From positions 1 through 35,538 of the forward strand of contig JAYOFL010000039.1 in NCBI GenBank assembly GCA_038117205.1: 35,538 nt of DNA, written 5' to 3'. Source of the DNA: JAQBZY01 sp038117205. Lineage in GTDB: Bacteria; Pseudomonadota; Alphaproteobacteria; Rhodospirillales; Casp-alpha2. The translations under genes and the position numbers were made by a program. Below the pieces are notes generated by a model that had not been told where the DNA came from, did no database searches, and was given only the letters and a program-made list of their open reading frames with translations. Each line of letters opens with the position of its first letter. Position 1 is the stretch's first letter. Positions 7,247 through 18,413 of this stretch are shown piece by piece.

Positions 7247-8377
7247 TCATTTTCCGAACGTGATGACCTGGCGCACCGTCTCGCCGCGGTCGAGCACGTC
7301 GAGCGCGTCGTTGACCTCCTCCAGATCGATCGTGCCCTTGACCAACTGATCGACGGGCAGCTTGCCGCTCCGGAACAGCTCAATGTAGTTCGGGATGTCG
7401 CGCTTCGGCACGCAGCTCCCAAGGAAGCTTCCCTTCACGGTACGTTCCTCGGAAACGAGCTGCACGTGGCTGACGGCGAAATTCTTGGAGGGATGCGACA
7501 GCCCGCTCGACGTCGTCGTGCCGCCGCGCGCCGTGACGGCGAAGGCGAATTCCATCGCTTCCGTCTCGCCGGCCGCCTCGAACACGTACTCGAGCCCGCC
7601 GCCCGTCGCTTCCTTGATCTTGTCGGCGGCGCCGGGTTCGTTCGGATCGAACACCATGTCGGCGCCCAACTGGTGCGCGCCGTCGCGCTTGTATTTGATC
7701 GGGTCGATGCCGACGACCTTGCGCGCGCCGGCCGCCCGCGCGCCCAGCATGGCGGATAGCCCGACGGCGCCCAAGCCCACGACGCCGACGGAGGCGCCGA
7801 ACGGCACCTTCGCCGTGTTGACGACGGCGCCGACGCCGGTGATGACGGCGCAGGAAAAGACCGCCGCCACTTCCAGCGGCAGGTCCTTCGGCAACTTGAC
7901 CAGCGAGCGGTGGTCGGAGACCGCGTACTCGGCGAAGCAGCTGACGCCGGCGTAGTGGTTGAGCGTGACGCCCTTCGACGACAGCCGGCGCTTGCCGGAC
8001 AGCAGCATGCCCGCCGCGTTCGCCTTGTTACCTTCGATGCAACTGCTCGGCCGGCCGGCGCGGCAGTTCAGGCACTCGCCGCAGTTCGGCATGAAGATGA
8101 AGGCGACGTGATCGCCCGGCGCGAGGTCCTTCACGCCCTTGCCGACCTCCTCGACGATGCCCGCACCCTCGTGGCCGAGGACGATGGGAACGGGCCGCGC
8201 CCGGTTGCCGTTGACCACGGAAAGATCGGAATGGCAGACGCCGGCGGCGGCGATGCGGACCAGCACTTCCGTCTCGCCGGGGCCTTCCAGGTCCACTTCC
8301 TCAACCTTCACGGCGTGGCTCTTGTCGTAGGGCTTGGACTGTCCTTGTTCGTAAAGGACGGCGGCGCGCATCTTCAT
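7247..8377 (-). CDS. Zinc-dependent alcohol dehydrogenase
   Basis: A 376-residue medium-chain dehydrogenase/reductase. Catalytic-zinc residues are in AGVCHSD (C48) and GHEGAG (H69, E70). The structural-zinc lobe is CGECLNCRAGRPSSC (C99, C102, C105, C113). The Rossmann NAD(P)-binding glycines are in VGVVGLGAVGLSA, followed by VVGIDP with an acidic residue that favours NAD. Such class III-like enzymes oxidise alcohols or act on thiol adducts; the substrate is not evident. ATG 8377 is chosen over a longer frame (8431) because GGAGGAAACC lies directly upstream. It is downstream of the ATPase on the same strand with a 102-bp gap, and may have its own promoter there. Confidence 0.92.
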   Translation of the reverse strand: MKMRAAVLYEQGQSKPYDKSHAVKVEEVDLEGPGETEVLVRIAAAGVCHSDLSVVNGNRARPVPIVLGHEGAGIVEEVGKGVKDLAPGDHVAFIFMPNCGECLNCRAGRPSSCIEGNKANAAGMLLSGKRRLSSKGVTLNHYAGVSCFAEYAVSDHRSLVKLPKDLPLEVAAVFSCAVITGVGAVVNTAKVPFGASVGVVGLGAVGLSAMLGARAAGARKVVGIDPIKYKRDGAHQLGADMVFDPNEPGAADKIKEATGGGLEYVFEAAGETEAMEFAFAVTARGGTTTSSGLSHPSKNFAVSHVQLVSEERTVKGSFLGSCVPKRDIPNYIELFRSGKLPVDQLVKGTIDLEEVNDALDVLDRGETVRQVITFGK

Positions 8378-8479
8378 GGTTTCCTCCGAGGCTGGTTCGT
8401 CCGATCGGTGCCGGATCGTTCCCGCTATCAAGGCAGCAACGCCGGCAAAAATCCATACCCGGCCGGTGTTTTTCGGCTC

Positions 8480-11197
8480 CTAGGGCCGACCGGCGAGACG
8501 CCAGGCCATGCGCTTGCGGATGCAGTCGAGGCCGAAGATCAGCGGCACGCCGAGCCAAGCGGTGACATAGACCTCCGTCGCCACCGGACCGGTGCCGATC
8601 ACCTTGCCGACCGGCGGCGCGTACAGGATCGCCCAGGAAAACACGATCTCGAACAGCACGCCGGCGACGATCAGCGGATTGCGGAACGCGTCCATGTCGA
8701 GGCCGGAACCGTACTGCGAACGCCGTCCGAACAGGTTGCCGATCTGCATCAGCAGGATCGACGCCAGCGCGATGCCGGTCGCGGACAGATAGAGCGGATC
8801 GGTCGTCGCCAATTCGGCGCCCCAGGTCCAGCCGCCGGCGAACAGCACCCAAAAGAACAGCGACAGCGAGAACGCCGCCTCGATCAGGCCCAAAAACAGA
8901 TAACTGTGCGCGATCAGCGGGAATGTCAGCAGGCCCTGGTTGCGGTCGCGCGGCGGCTGCTTCATCACGTGCTTGTCCGGCTTTTCCTGGCCGAGCGCAA
9001 TGGACGGAATGATGTCGGTGCCGAGGTCGATGGAGAGAATCTGGATCACGGTCAGCGCGAGGGGCACCGGGAACAGCATGTAGAGGAGATAGGGCATGAT
9101 CTCCGGGCCGTTCGACACCAGCACGTAGTTGGTGAACTTGCGGATGTTGCCGAAGATGGTGCGGCCTTCCTCGATGCCGGCGACGATGGAGGCGAAATTG
9201 TCGTCGAGCAGGATGACCTGTGCCGCTTCCCGCGCCACGTCGGTGCCGTCCTTGCCCATGGCGCCGCCGACGTCGGCGGATTTGAGCGCCGGCGCGTCGT
9301 TGACGCCGTCGCCGGTGACGGCCACCACCATGTCCATCCGATGGAACGCGCCGACGATCTTCATCTTCTGCTCGGGCGTGGTGCGGGCGAAAACGGCGGC
9401 GCCGGCCCGGAGGCGGGCCACCACGTCGTCTTCCCGCATGCCGGAGAGCTCGCCGCCGGTGACGATGGCGGCGCCCGGCGGCACGTCGTCGCCGATCATG
9501 CCGGCGCGGCGCGCGATCGCTTCCGCCGTGTCGGGATGGTCGCCGGTGATCATGACGGTGCGGATGCCGGCGCTGTGACACTTGGCGACGGCGTCCGGCA
9601 CCTCCTTGCGGAGCGGGTCCTCGAGGCAGATGAAGCCCAAGAGCGTCAGGTCCTTTTCGACGTCTTCGAGGGCTGCCTGTGCGGTATCACCGGCGAGCGG
9701 CTTGGCCGCGACGGCGATGACGCGGAAGCCCTGGCGGGCGAGGGCGCTGACGTTGTCCTCGCACGTGGCGAGCGCGTCGGCATCGGCCGGGCGCGCGGCG
9801 CCATCCGCGTCGATGTGCGCCAGCAGCGGCTTCAACGCTTCCCAGGCGCCCTTGACGCAAAGCCTCGGTCCGCCGGTGCCCGTGACGATGCCGCCGGCCC
9901 GGCGCCGGGTCGCGTCGAAGGCGAAGTGGCGGGATTGCGCCGCCAGGATGCCGGCCGGGTCCGCGCCCGTTTCCCGGAACCGTTCGGCGATGGCGACGTC
10001 CAGCGGGTCGCCGGTGTAGCCGCCGTTCGCCGCCGCGAGGTCCGAGGCGGCGAGCGCGGCCTCGAGGGTGGCGGCGACGCCGGTATCTGGCGCCTCGTCG
10101 GTTACCGTGGGCGGCGTGACGCGGACGACCGCCAGTTTGTTAAGGGTCAAGGTGCCGGTCTTGTCGGTGCAGATGACGTGCACCGAGCCCAACGTCTCGA
10201 CGGCGTTCAGGCTTTTGACGAGGACGTTCCGCTTGGCCATGCGGAGGCTGCCCATGGCCAAGGAAAGCGTGAACGTCGGCAACAGGCCTTCCGGCACGTT
10301 GGCGACGATGATCCCCATCATGAAGACCAGATTCACCCACAAGGAGCGTTCAGTGACGACGCCGTAGACGAAGAAGGTGAGGCCCATGGCGACGGCGATG
10401 ATGGTCAGCACGCGGACCATGTGCTGCGTCGCGCGTTCCAAGGGCGAACGGGTGCGGCGGATGCCCTGCGACAGCATGGCGATGCGGCCGAACTGGCTGC
10501 GGAACCCGGTGGCGAAGACGACGGCGCGTCCCGATCCCCTGAGCACCGTGCAGCCGGCGAACAATAGGTTTTCCGCTTCCGTGAGCGGCTTCGCGCTCGC
10601 CGCCCCCGTCAGGTCGAGGGCTTTCGATTCGCCCGTCAGCGGCGCGTTGTTGACGCTCAGGTCCCGGCAGTCGAAGAGCCGGGCGTCGGCCGGTACCCGG
10701 TCGCCCTCCCGGACGGCGATGACGTCGCCCGGTACCAGCATTTCCGCCTCGACCTCGATCTCGGCGCCGCCCCGGACGGCGCGGATGCGGTGCGGCAGGT
10801 ATTTCCTGAGCTCCTCCATGGCCCGCTCGGCCCGGTATTCCTGAAAGAAGCTGAACAGCGCGTTGAGGATGGAAGCGCCCAACAGCGCCCAGCCGAGCAG
10901 CGCCATCCCCTCGCCGGGCTGGATGTAGTCGGCGACGAAGCAGATGGCAGCGGATATCTCCAGCAGGATGGTGAAGAAGTTGGTGAACTGGCGGGCGAGG
11001 CTTCGGATCCACCAGTGCTTGTCGGTGACCTTGATGGTGTTGCGGCCGAGCTCGGCGGCGCGGTCCAGCGCTTCCGCCTCGTCGAGACCCTCCGGCCGGC
11101 TGCCGAGTGCCAGGAAAACGTCGTCGACGCTGAGGTTCTGGATGTGGCCGAAGGCGTCGGCCTCGCCGCTGTTTATGGGCTCCTCGGCCGTCGTCAT
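8480..11197 (-). CDS. P-type (P2) cation-transporting ATPase
   Basis: A 905-residue inner-membrane pump with the full P2 layout: cytoplasmic N-terminal cation-ATPase domain (SVDDVFLALGSRPEGLDEAEA), actuator domain with TGES (about 188), phosphorylation site DKTGT (D345), the hinge GDGVNDAPAL (about 628-637), and six C-terminal membrane helices. M4 carries NVPEGLLPTFTLSLAMG, and the following RMAKRNVLVKSLNAVETLGS resembles Na,K-ATPase and bacterial PacL-like pumps. The ion is probably Ca2+, Na+ or H+ rather than a soft metal, because CPC-type motifs and heavy-metal domains are missing. The start codon overlaps the stop of the upstream universal stress protein gene by four bases, so the two are translationally coupled and share its promoter. 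Confidence 0.93.
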   Translation of the reverse strand: MTTAEEPINSGEADAFGHIQNLSVDDVFLALGSRPEGLDEAEALDRAAELGRNTIKVTDKHWWIRSLARQFTNFFTILLEISAAICFVADYIQPGEGMALLGWALLGASILNALFSFFQEYRAERAMEELRKYLPHRIRAVRGGAEIEVEAEMLVPGDVIAVREGDRVPADARLFDCRDLSVNNAPLTGESKALDLTGAASAKPLTEAENLLFAGCTVLRGSGRAVVFATGFRSQFGRIAMLSQGIRRTRSPLERATQHMVRVLTIIAVAMGLTFFVYGVVTERSLWVNLVFMMGIIVANVPEGLLPTFTLSLAMGSLRMAKRNVLVKSLNAVETLGSVHVICTDKTGTLTLNKLAVVRVTPPTVTDEAPDTGVAATLEAALAASDLAAANGGYTGDPLDVAIAERFRETGADPAGILAAQSRHFAFDATRRRAGGIVTGTGGPRLCVKGAWEALKPLLAHIDADGAARPADADALATCEDNVSALARQGFRVIAVAAKPLAGDTAQAALEDVEKDLTLLGFICLEDPLRKEVPDAVAKCHSAGIRTVMITGDHPDTAEAIARRAGMIGDDVPPGAAIVTGGELSGMREDDVVARLRAGAAVFARTTPEQKMKIVGAFHRMDMVVAVTGDGVNDAPALKSADVGGAMGKDGTDVAREAAQVILLDDNFASIVAGIEEGRTIFGNIRKFTNYVLVSNGPEIMPYLLYMLFPVPLALTVIQILSIDLGTDIIPSIALGQEKPDKHVMKQPPRDRNQGLLTFPLIAHSYLFLGLIEAAFSLSLFFWVLFAGGWTWGAELATTDPLYLSATGIALASILLMQIGNLFGRRSQYGSGLDMDAFRNPLIVAGVLFEIVFSWAILYAPPVGKVIGTGPVATEVYVTAWLGVPLIFGLDCIRKRMAWRLAGRP

Positions 11198-12036
11198 TCG
11201 ACGTAGCTCCGAAAGGCGGCGATGTCGCAGGGCGCGATCCGCATCAGCTCTTCCATCGGATGGGCGAAGGAGAAGCGGGCGAGGTCGGCTTCGCGCACCT
11301 CGGCCATGACGAGGCCTGACTTCTGCCGGCCGGCTTCGACGGCGACCTGCTTCGGCCAGTCGTCGGATACCCGGACGTCGTTGTCCATCTTATCGAGCGC
11401 GATGCCGGTGCCGCGCGCGATGGCGTTCTCCGCTAGGGCGATGCGGCCGCGCGCCTCGTGCCGCAGCCGTGCCGCGTCGGCATCGGTCAGGTTCCGGAAC
11501 TGGCGATGCGACACCAGCGCGACGGAGAGCAGCACGAGCCGGTCGATGATCGGCGTCATGGGCTTGAGGAAGGGCAGGGCAGCGTCCGCCGCGTCGTCCC
11601 TGTCCGGCAGCGCCAGCAGCACGCGGCGCGGGTTGCCGAGTAGCCCCGGCTGCAGGACCCGGATCGACATGACGTTGAAGCGGCCCTGGCGCAGGAGGCG
11701 TTCCGAAATCGTGCCGGTCAGCACGCCGCGCCGGCCGCTTTCCGCCCTGGCGCCGCAGATGACCAGCGTTTCCGGCCCCGGCGGCAGATAGTCGAGAAGG
11801 CCGCCTTGCACGCCGTCGTGCATCGGCAGGATGCGGATGTCGGCGGCGACTCCGAGGCGTTCGGCGCGGCTGGCGATCCGCTCGATCCGGCCGTGCAAGG
11901 GCGCGCCTGAAACGTTGGCGTCCTCGACGTGGACGATCTCGATCCGGCGCTCGGCGGCGCCGGCGGCCATGTGCAAGGCGTAATTGGCGATCCAGTCGCC
12001 GTTCAACGACCCGTCGTAGGCAAGAAAAAGGGACAC
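11194..12036 (-). CDS. Double-domain universal stress protein (UspA family)
   Basis: A 280-residue cytoplasmic protein that looks like two Usp folds in tandem. Domain 1 (about 1-126) begins LFLAYDGSLNGDWIANYAL and has the nucleotide-loop region CGARAESGRRGVLTGTISERLL. Domain 2 (about 134-280) begins PRRVLLALPDRDDAADAA and is more degenerate, ending FAHPMEELMRIAPCDIAAF. Universal stress proteins modulate metabolism under starvation or low oxygen. It is first in a two-gene unit with the P-type ATPase (ATGA overlap), hinting that it senses or tunes the pump. An FNR-like inverted repeat lies 62 bases upstream at a spacing compatible with activation. Confidence 0.85.
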   Translation of the reverse strand: MSLFLAYDGSLNGDWIANYALHMAAGAAERRIEIVHVEDANVSGAPLHGRIERIASRAERLGVAADIRILPMHDGVQGGLLDYLPPGPETLVICGARAESGRRGVLTGTISERLLRQGRFNVMSIRVLQPGLLGNPRRVLLALPDRDDAADAALPFLKPMTPIIDRLVLLSVALVSHRQFRNLTDADAARLRHEARGRIALAENAIARGTGIALDKMDNDVRVSDDWPKQVAVEAGRQKSGLVMAEVREADLARFSFAHPMEELMRIAPCDIAAFRSYVE

Positions 12037-12069
12037 CCGCCGCTCCAGATACCGGGAACCGATACCGTC

Positions 12070-12111
12070 AGCCTAAGCGATCGGCGCGGGCGCGCGAATG
12101 ATCTGGATTAA
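12070..12111 (-). promoter_or_regulatory. Imperfect FNR-type box and -10 box upstream of usp/ATPase
   Basis: On the minus strand the sequence reads TTAAT-CCAG-ATCAT (12111-12098), two mismatches from TTGAT-N4-ATCAA. A -10-like TAGGCT lies at 12075-12070. The centres are 32 bases apart, which is the geometry of a class II FNR promoter (site at about -41.5), giving a start near 12063 and a 27-base leader. An FNR-class regulator is encoded at 29063-29893. Confidence 0.45.
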
Positions 12112-12151
12112 TATTTTCGGGAAATGTGGGTGAAACTCGACGGCGCGGGCG

Positions 12152-12877
12152 TCAGCTCGCCGGGGCCGGACGCAGCTTCACGGCGCCGAGGATGCGGCCG
12201 GTCTTCTTCGATTGCACCAGCACCGCGCCGCCGTCGTGTCCGGCGAGCCGCGCCGACGCGTCCGGCACGGGAATCTTCGCCGCCTCGCCGGTCCAGCGCC
12301 CGATCTCCGACAATTCGCGCACGACGTTGTAATAGCTGAGCGTGTGGCCCGAGTTCTCGCCGCGGCGGATGACGGTGTCGTGCCGGGCGTCGTAGGTGAC
12401 GAACAGGACCTTCGCCTCTTCCGGATCGCCGGCCGGCACGGTGACGTTGAACGAGTCGCCTTCGCGAAGCGCCGTCACGTCGAGCCGCTTCAGACCCTTC
12501 AGATCGCCGATCAGCCGCTCGACCGTATCCTTGTCGGAACCGGTCGTGTGCGCCATGCCCTGGATCACCATCTGCGGTGTGTAGACATAGCCGAGGCCGA
12601 GCTTCTGCGCGTACTTGCGCTGCCGGGTGCCGTATTCCGGCTTGGCGAAGGTGTCCTTCCAGCCGATGTAGTCCCAGTAGTCGACGTGGATCGACAGCGC
12701 GAGGATGTCGCTGCGTTCCGCCAGCTTGCCGAGATAGGCGTCGGCCGGCGGACAGGACGAGCAGCCCTGAGAGGTGAAGAGCTCGACCACCGTCAGCGGC
12801 TTCTCGCCGGCGGCGGCGAATGTCGCCGGGAACGCCAGGAAAATCGCGATGACCAGGGCTTTCAGTGATCCGTTCAT
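12152..12877 (-). CDS. DUF1223 thioredoxin-like exported protein
   Basis: A 241-residue protein of the DUF1223 family. The N terminus (MNGSLKALVIAIFLAFPATFAAAG) is a clear signal peptide with likely cleavage near residue 23. The mature part opens with the thioredoxin-like VVELFTSQGCSSCPPAD, holding a C39-X2-C42 pair, then HVDYWDYIGWKDTFAKPEYGTRQRKYA and the family-typical VYTPQMVIQG. It is therefore probably a periplasmic redox protein; the partner is unknown. ATG 12877 is chosen for the signal peptide even though its ribosome site is weak; a GTG at 12907 would extend it by ten residues. It is divergent from the EamA transporter across a 215-bp spacer. Confidence 0.85.
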   Translation of the reverse strand: MNGSLKALVIAIFLAFPATFAAAGEKPLTVVELFTSQGCSSCPPADAYLGKLAERSDILALSIHVDYWDYIGWKDTFAKPEYGTRQRKYAQKLGLGYVYTPQMVIQGMAHTTGSDKDTVERLIGDLKGLKRLDVTALREGDSFNVTVPAGDPEEAKVLFVTYDARHDTVIRRGENSGHTLSYYNVVRELSEIGRWTGEAAKIPVPDASARLAGHDGGAVLVQSKKTGRILGAVKLRPAPAS

Positions 12878-12955
12878 GTAGCGGTGATAGACCCGCCCGG
12901 CGGTCACGTCAAAATCACATGCGGGTGAACGGCCCGTGCCGGCGGGCGCAACGCA

Positions 12956-13058
12956 GGTTTGCGCGGTTTACGCTTCTCAAACCCGGGATTTGCGGCCAAT
13001 GTCCGCCCTGGAGAATCGTTAGCACGCGGCGGCGGGGTTGGGCCGCCGCGACGTTTTT
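12956..13058 (+). promoter_or_regulatory. Attenuator-like structured leader before the EamA gene
   Basis: Upstream of the transporter ATG are GGTTTG (12956-12961) pairing with CAAACC (12978-12983), GCGG (12992-12995) pairing with CCGC (13003-13006), and a terminator-like stem CGCGGCGGC (13025-13033)/GCCGCCGCG (13042-13050) followed by ACG and T5 (13054-13058). No plus-strand gene ends upstream, so a terminator here would act on the transporter's own leader. CCGCC (13003-13007) could instead pair with GGCGG (13031-13035) as an antiterminator. No known riboswitch class was recognised. Confidence 0.4.
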
Positions 13059-13060
13059 GG

Positions 13061-13091
13061 GGGAGGTCCGTCTGGTGGGAGGTCCGTCTGG
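13061..13091 (+). repeat. 16-bp tandem duplication carrying the ribosome site
   Basis: GGGAGGTCCGTCTGG occurs at 13061-13075 and again at 13077-13091, a period of 16 bases. Each copy carries a GGGAGG ribosome site. The second serves ATG 13093; the first could serve the in-frame GTG at 13075, which would add six residues. Confidence 0.85.
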
Positions 13092-13092
13092 C

Positions 13093-14055
13093 ATGACGGG
13101 GACGGGGAGCGACGGCGCCGGCGGATCGGCGAACGTCGGCGCCGGTATCGCCCTGATGCTGGTGTCGGTGGCGCTGTTCGTCGTCATGGACGGTCTGGTG
13201 AAGCATCTGACCGCCAGCTATCCCGTCGCGCAGGTCATCTTCTTCCGCAACCTGCTCGCCTTCGTGCCGATCATTCCGATGATCGCCCGGGACGGCGGCA
13301 TCAAGTCCCTGAAGACGGCACACCCGATCGGGCACATGCTGCGCGCCGCCATCGGCCTCGGTTCGATGACGCTGATGTTCTTCGCCTACAAGCTGCTGCC
13401 GCTGACCGACGCCATCACCATCGCCTTCGCCGCGCCCTTGATGATGACGGCGCTGTCGGTGCCGCTGCTCAAGGAAAGCGTCGGCTGGCGGCGCTGGGCC
13501 GCCGTCGCCGTCGGCTTCGTCGGCGTCGTGGTGGCGGTCGGGCCGGGGTCCGGGACGTTCCAGCCGGCCGTCCTGCTGCCGCTCGCCGGCGCCTTCGGTT
13601 ACGCCATGGTGATGATCATCATCCGCCGCCTGAGCGAGTCGGAGACCAGCGCCTCCATCGTCTTCTACTTCAAGCTGTTCGGCGCCGTCGTTTCCGGCGT
13701 CCTGATGCCCTTCCAGTGGGTGACGCCCAATGTCGCCGATCTCGGCCTCCTGATCCTGGTCGGTCTCACCGGCGGCGTGGCGCAGCTCGCCATGACGTAT
13801 GGGCTCAAGTACTCGCCGGTCTCCATCCTGGCGCCGTTCGAATACACGGCGCTCGTCTGGGGGCTGATGCTCGACGTTCTTGTGTGGTCACTCTGGCCGA
13901 GCACGCAGACGCTGATCGGCGCCGCCATCATCTCGGCGGCGGGGCTCTACATCGTGCATCGCGAAACGCTCCGGGGATCGCGCGGGCGCTTTCGCATCCG
14001 CTTCGCCCGGCTCTGGGTCGCGGCGGCGGAGCGGGAAGCGGACGGGACGAAATGA
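13093..14055 (+). CDS. EamA/DMT-family transporter
   Basis: A 320-residue inner-membrane protein with about ten transmembrane helices in two EamA repeats (about 15-150 and 160-295), the layout of drug/metabolite transporters. Typical features are VVMDGLVKHLTASYPVAQVIFFRN in helix 2 and the second-repeat end GLKYSPVSILAPFEYTALVWG. Such proteins export or import amino acids, purines or other small metabolites; the substrate cannot be inferred. The start is ATG 13093 or GTG 13075 (see the tandem duplication); codons further upstream read through the structured leader and are unlikely to be used. It shares an ATGA overlap with the next membrane-protein gene, so both are one operon. Confidence 0.9.
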   Translation: MTGTGSDGAGGSANVGAGIALMLVSVALFVVMDGLVKHLTASYPVAQVIFFRNLLAFVPIIPMIARDGGIKSLKTAHPIGHMLRAAIGLGSMTLMFFAYKLLPLTDAITIAFAAPLMMTALSVPLLKESVGWRRWAAVAVGFVGVVVAVGPGSGTFQPAVLLPLAGAFGYAMVMIIIRRLSESETSASIVFYFKLFGAVVSGVLMPFQWVTPNVADLGLLILVGLTGGVAQLAMTYGLKYSPVSILAPFEYTALVWGLMLDVLVWSLWPSTQTLIGAAIISAAGLYIVHRETLRGSRGRFRIRFARLWVAAAEREADGTK

Positions 14056-14900
14056 GCCTGCCGCCCGACGTGTTCAACGCCCTGACGGCGGCGAAGGCGG
14101 TCGCCTCCGTCTGCACGGTGATCGGCCTATCGGTGGTCGCCGAACGGGTCGGCCCGCGCCTGGCCGGCCTGTTGTCGGGCCTACCCCTCGGCGCCGGCAT
14201 CGTCACGGCCTTCACGGGCTACGAACTTGGCGCGACGTTCGCCGCCGACGCGGCGGCGCATTCGGTGCCGGGCTTCGCGACGACGGTGGTGTACGTCTAT
14301 CTGTATGCGCTGATCGCGTTGCGGCCCAACCTCGGGCGCTTCACCGGCATTTCCGTCGGCACGCTCGTGGCGTCGGCGGGCTACGGCGTTTCGGCGTATC
14401 TGGTGCGCTGGCTGGACCTCGGGATCGTCGCCGGCGTGCCGTTCGTCCTGGCGTCGTTCGCGCTCGGCGCCTGGGGCATGTCGAAGCTGCCGAACCTGCC
14501 GCTGGCGCCGTATCGCCGCCTCGGGTTCCGGGTGGTGCTGTTCCGCGCCACCCTGGCGACGGCGTCGATCCTGATCATCACCGGCGTCGCCGCCGCCGTC
14601 GGCCCGGCCTGGACCGGCATCCTGATGGCCTTCCCGATGACGCTGCTGCCGCTCGTCGTCATCATCCATCTGGCCTATTCCGGCGGCGCGGCGGCGATGG
14701 TGCTGAAGCACGTGCCGCTCAGCCTCGGCGGCGTCACCAGCTATTGTCTGGCCGGCAGCTATCTGTTCCCGGCGGTTGGCATGATCCTGGGGACGATCCT
14801 GTCGCTCGGCGCGGCGGCGCTCTATCTGACGCTCTATTCGGCGCTGGCGCGCCGTGTCAGGACGGCGCGCGAGGCCCGGGCCGCCGGCGCGAAATCCTAA
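14052..14900 (+). CDS. Unknown integral membrane protein
   Basis: A 282-residue protein with about eight to nine hydrophobic helices and short loops, ending in a basic tail (RRVRTAREARAAGAKS). I do not recognise the family. The repeated pattern of GLLSGLPLGAGIVTAFTGYE near the N terminus and GILMAFPMTLLPLVVIIHLAYSGG in the second half suggests an internally duplicated transporter or channel-like fold, but no catalytic motif is visible. The start ATG overlaps the stop of the EamA gene (ATGA), so it is translationally coupled and perhaps acts with that transporter. Its stop TAA overlaps, by three bases, the stop TAG of the convergent cupin gene. Confidence 0.8.
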   Translation: MSLPPDVFNALTAAKAVASVCTVIGLSVVAERVGPRLAGLLSGLPLGAGIVTAFTGYELGATFAADAAAHSVPGFATTVVYVYLYALIALRPNLGRFTGISVGTLVASAGYGVSAYLVRWLDLGIVAGVPFVLASFALGAWGMSKLPNLPLAPYRRLGFRVVLFRATLATASILIITGVAAAVGPAWTGILMAFPMTLLPLVVIIHLAYSGGAAAMVLKHVPLSLGGVTSYCLAGSYLFPAVGMILGTILSLGAAALYLTLYSALARRVRTAREARAAGAKS

Positions 14901-15301
14901 AGCTTCACGACGATCCGGTCGGCGGCGCTGCGCACGACGACGAACTCCACGTAGTCGTCGTCGCTGACGTTCTTTTCCTGGTGCGGCACGAACGGCGCGA
15001 AGTAGGCGAAATCGCCCGGACGGATGACGGCGGAGAACTCCAGGTTCTCGCCCCAGCTGATCTCGCTTTCGCCATGCACCACGTAGATGGCGAGCTCGTG
15101 ATGCCCATGATGGTGCTTGCCGGTGGCGAGACCGGGCGGCAGGCGGGCGACGCTCACCGACGGGGCGGTGCCGCCGCGGCCGTCGAAATCGAACGCGGTC
15201 CAGCGCCCGCCATCGGTCGGCGAGAACGACGACAGGAAATCGCCGCCGCGCGCGACGCGAACGCCCTGCGACCAATCCCTTCCGGGTTTTCCGTCCATCA
15301 T
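14897..15301 (-). CDS. Cupin-domain protein
   Basis: A 134-residue single-domain cupin, a small beta-barrel fold that usually binds a metal. Cupin motif 1 is GKHHHGHHELAIYVVHGESE, with a His cluster as probable metal ligands and the conserved Glu. Motif 2 is PGDFAYFAPFVPHQEKN with the expected terminal His. Such proteins are sugar isomerases, dioxygenases or sensors; nothing here picks one. Start ATG 15301 (with a second ATG at 15298) has GGAGGAAAG at normal spacing; the frame is open further upstream but without ribosome site. It is convergent with the membrane-protein gene and lies downstream of the acnA terminator on the same strand. Confidence 0.88.
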   Translation of the reverse strand: MMDGKPGRDWSQGVRVARGGDFLSSFSPTDGGRWTAFDFDGRGGTAPSVSVARLPPGLATGKHHHGHHELAIYVVHGESEISWGENLEFSAVIRPGDFAYFAPFVPHQEKNVSDDDYVEFVVVRSAADRIVVKL

Positions 15302-15384
15302 CCGATCTTTCCTCCGGTTCACGGACACCGACCGTATGACGATAGGATTTGCCACCCGCCGCCGCAACGCCCGGTGAGGCATAG

Positions 15385-15411
15385 AAAAAACCCCCGGCCT
15401 GAGGCCGGGGG
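15385..15411 (-). terminator. Rho-independent terminator of acnA
   Basis: CCCCCGGCC (15391-15399) pairs with GGCCGGGGG (15403-15411) around the loop TGA, a perfect 9-bp stem. On the minus strand it is followed by six T (15390-15385) and lies 28 bases after the acnA stop. The four T on the plus side might give weak activity in the other direction too. Confidence 0.92.
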
Positions 15412-15438
15412 TTTTCCGTTGATGATCTTTCGGGCGTC

Positions 15439-18126
<2,688 letters not shown>

Positions 18127-18413
18127 GTCCTCCTGGGTGGAATGGGCGCTTTGTTGGCTACGGAATCTCCATATTTTGAGGGAATTGTCCATGCACCTCG
18201 GCATGGAACCGGGCCTTTCCGGCGGCATTTTTCACGCCTGCCGGCGAACGATGCCCGCGAAGGGCGATTTTCCCGTCCGTGCAGGCGGCATTGCACGTCG
18301 TTCGCATTTTACACCGCGAACAGGTTTTTCCTTGTGCGGGGGGCGATTGTTCTGCAAATCTCCCCCCAAACGAAGATTCCGCTGGATCGGAACAGGCGTA
18401 CAGGGAGGCAATA

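Noticed and set aside
7910..10567. Plus-strand open frame of 885 codons opposite the alcohol dehydrogenase and ATPase genes
   Set aside because: It is the mirror of two well-identified minus-strand genes; composition is Arg/Asp/Gly/His-rich shadow sequence, with no ribosome site or domain.
12908..13058. Known riboswitch (SAM, guanidine, glycine types) in the EamA leader
   Set aside because: No conserved core could be matched by eye; only generic stems and a terminator are visible.
12865..13074. N-terminal extension of the EamA transporter, including an ATG at 12919
   Set aside because: It would translate through the terminator-like stem, is Arg-rich and has no ribosome site; the membrane domain begins after 13093.
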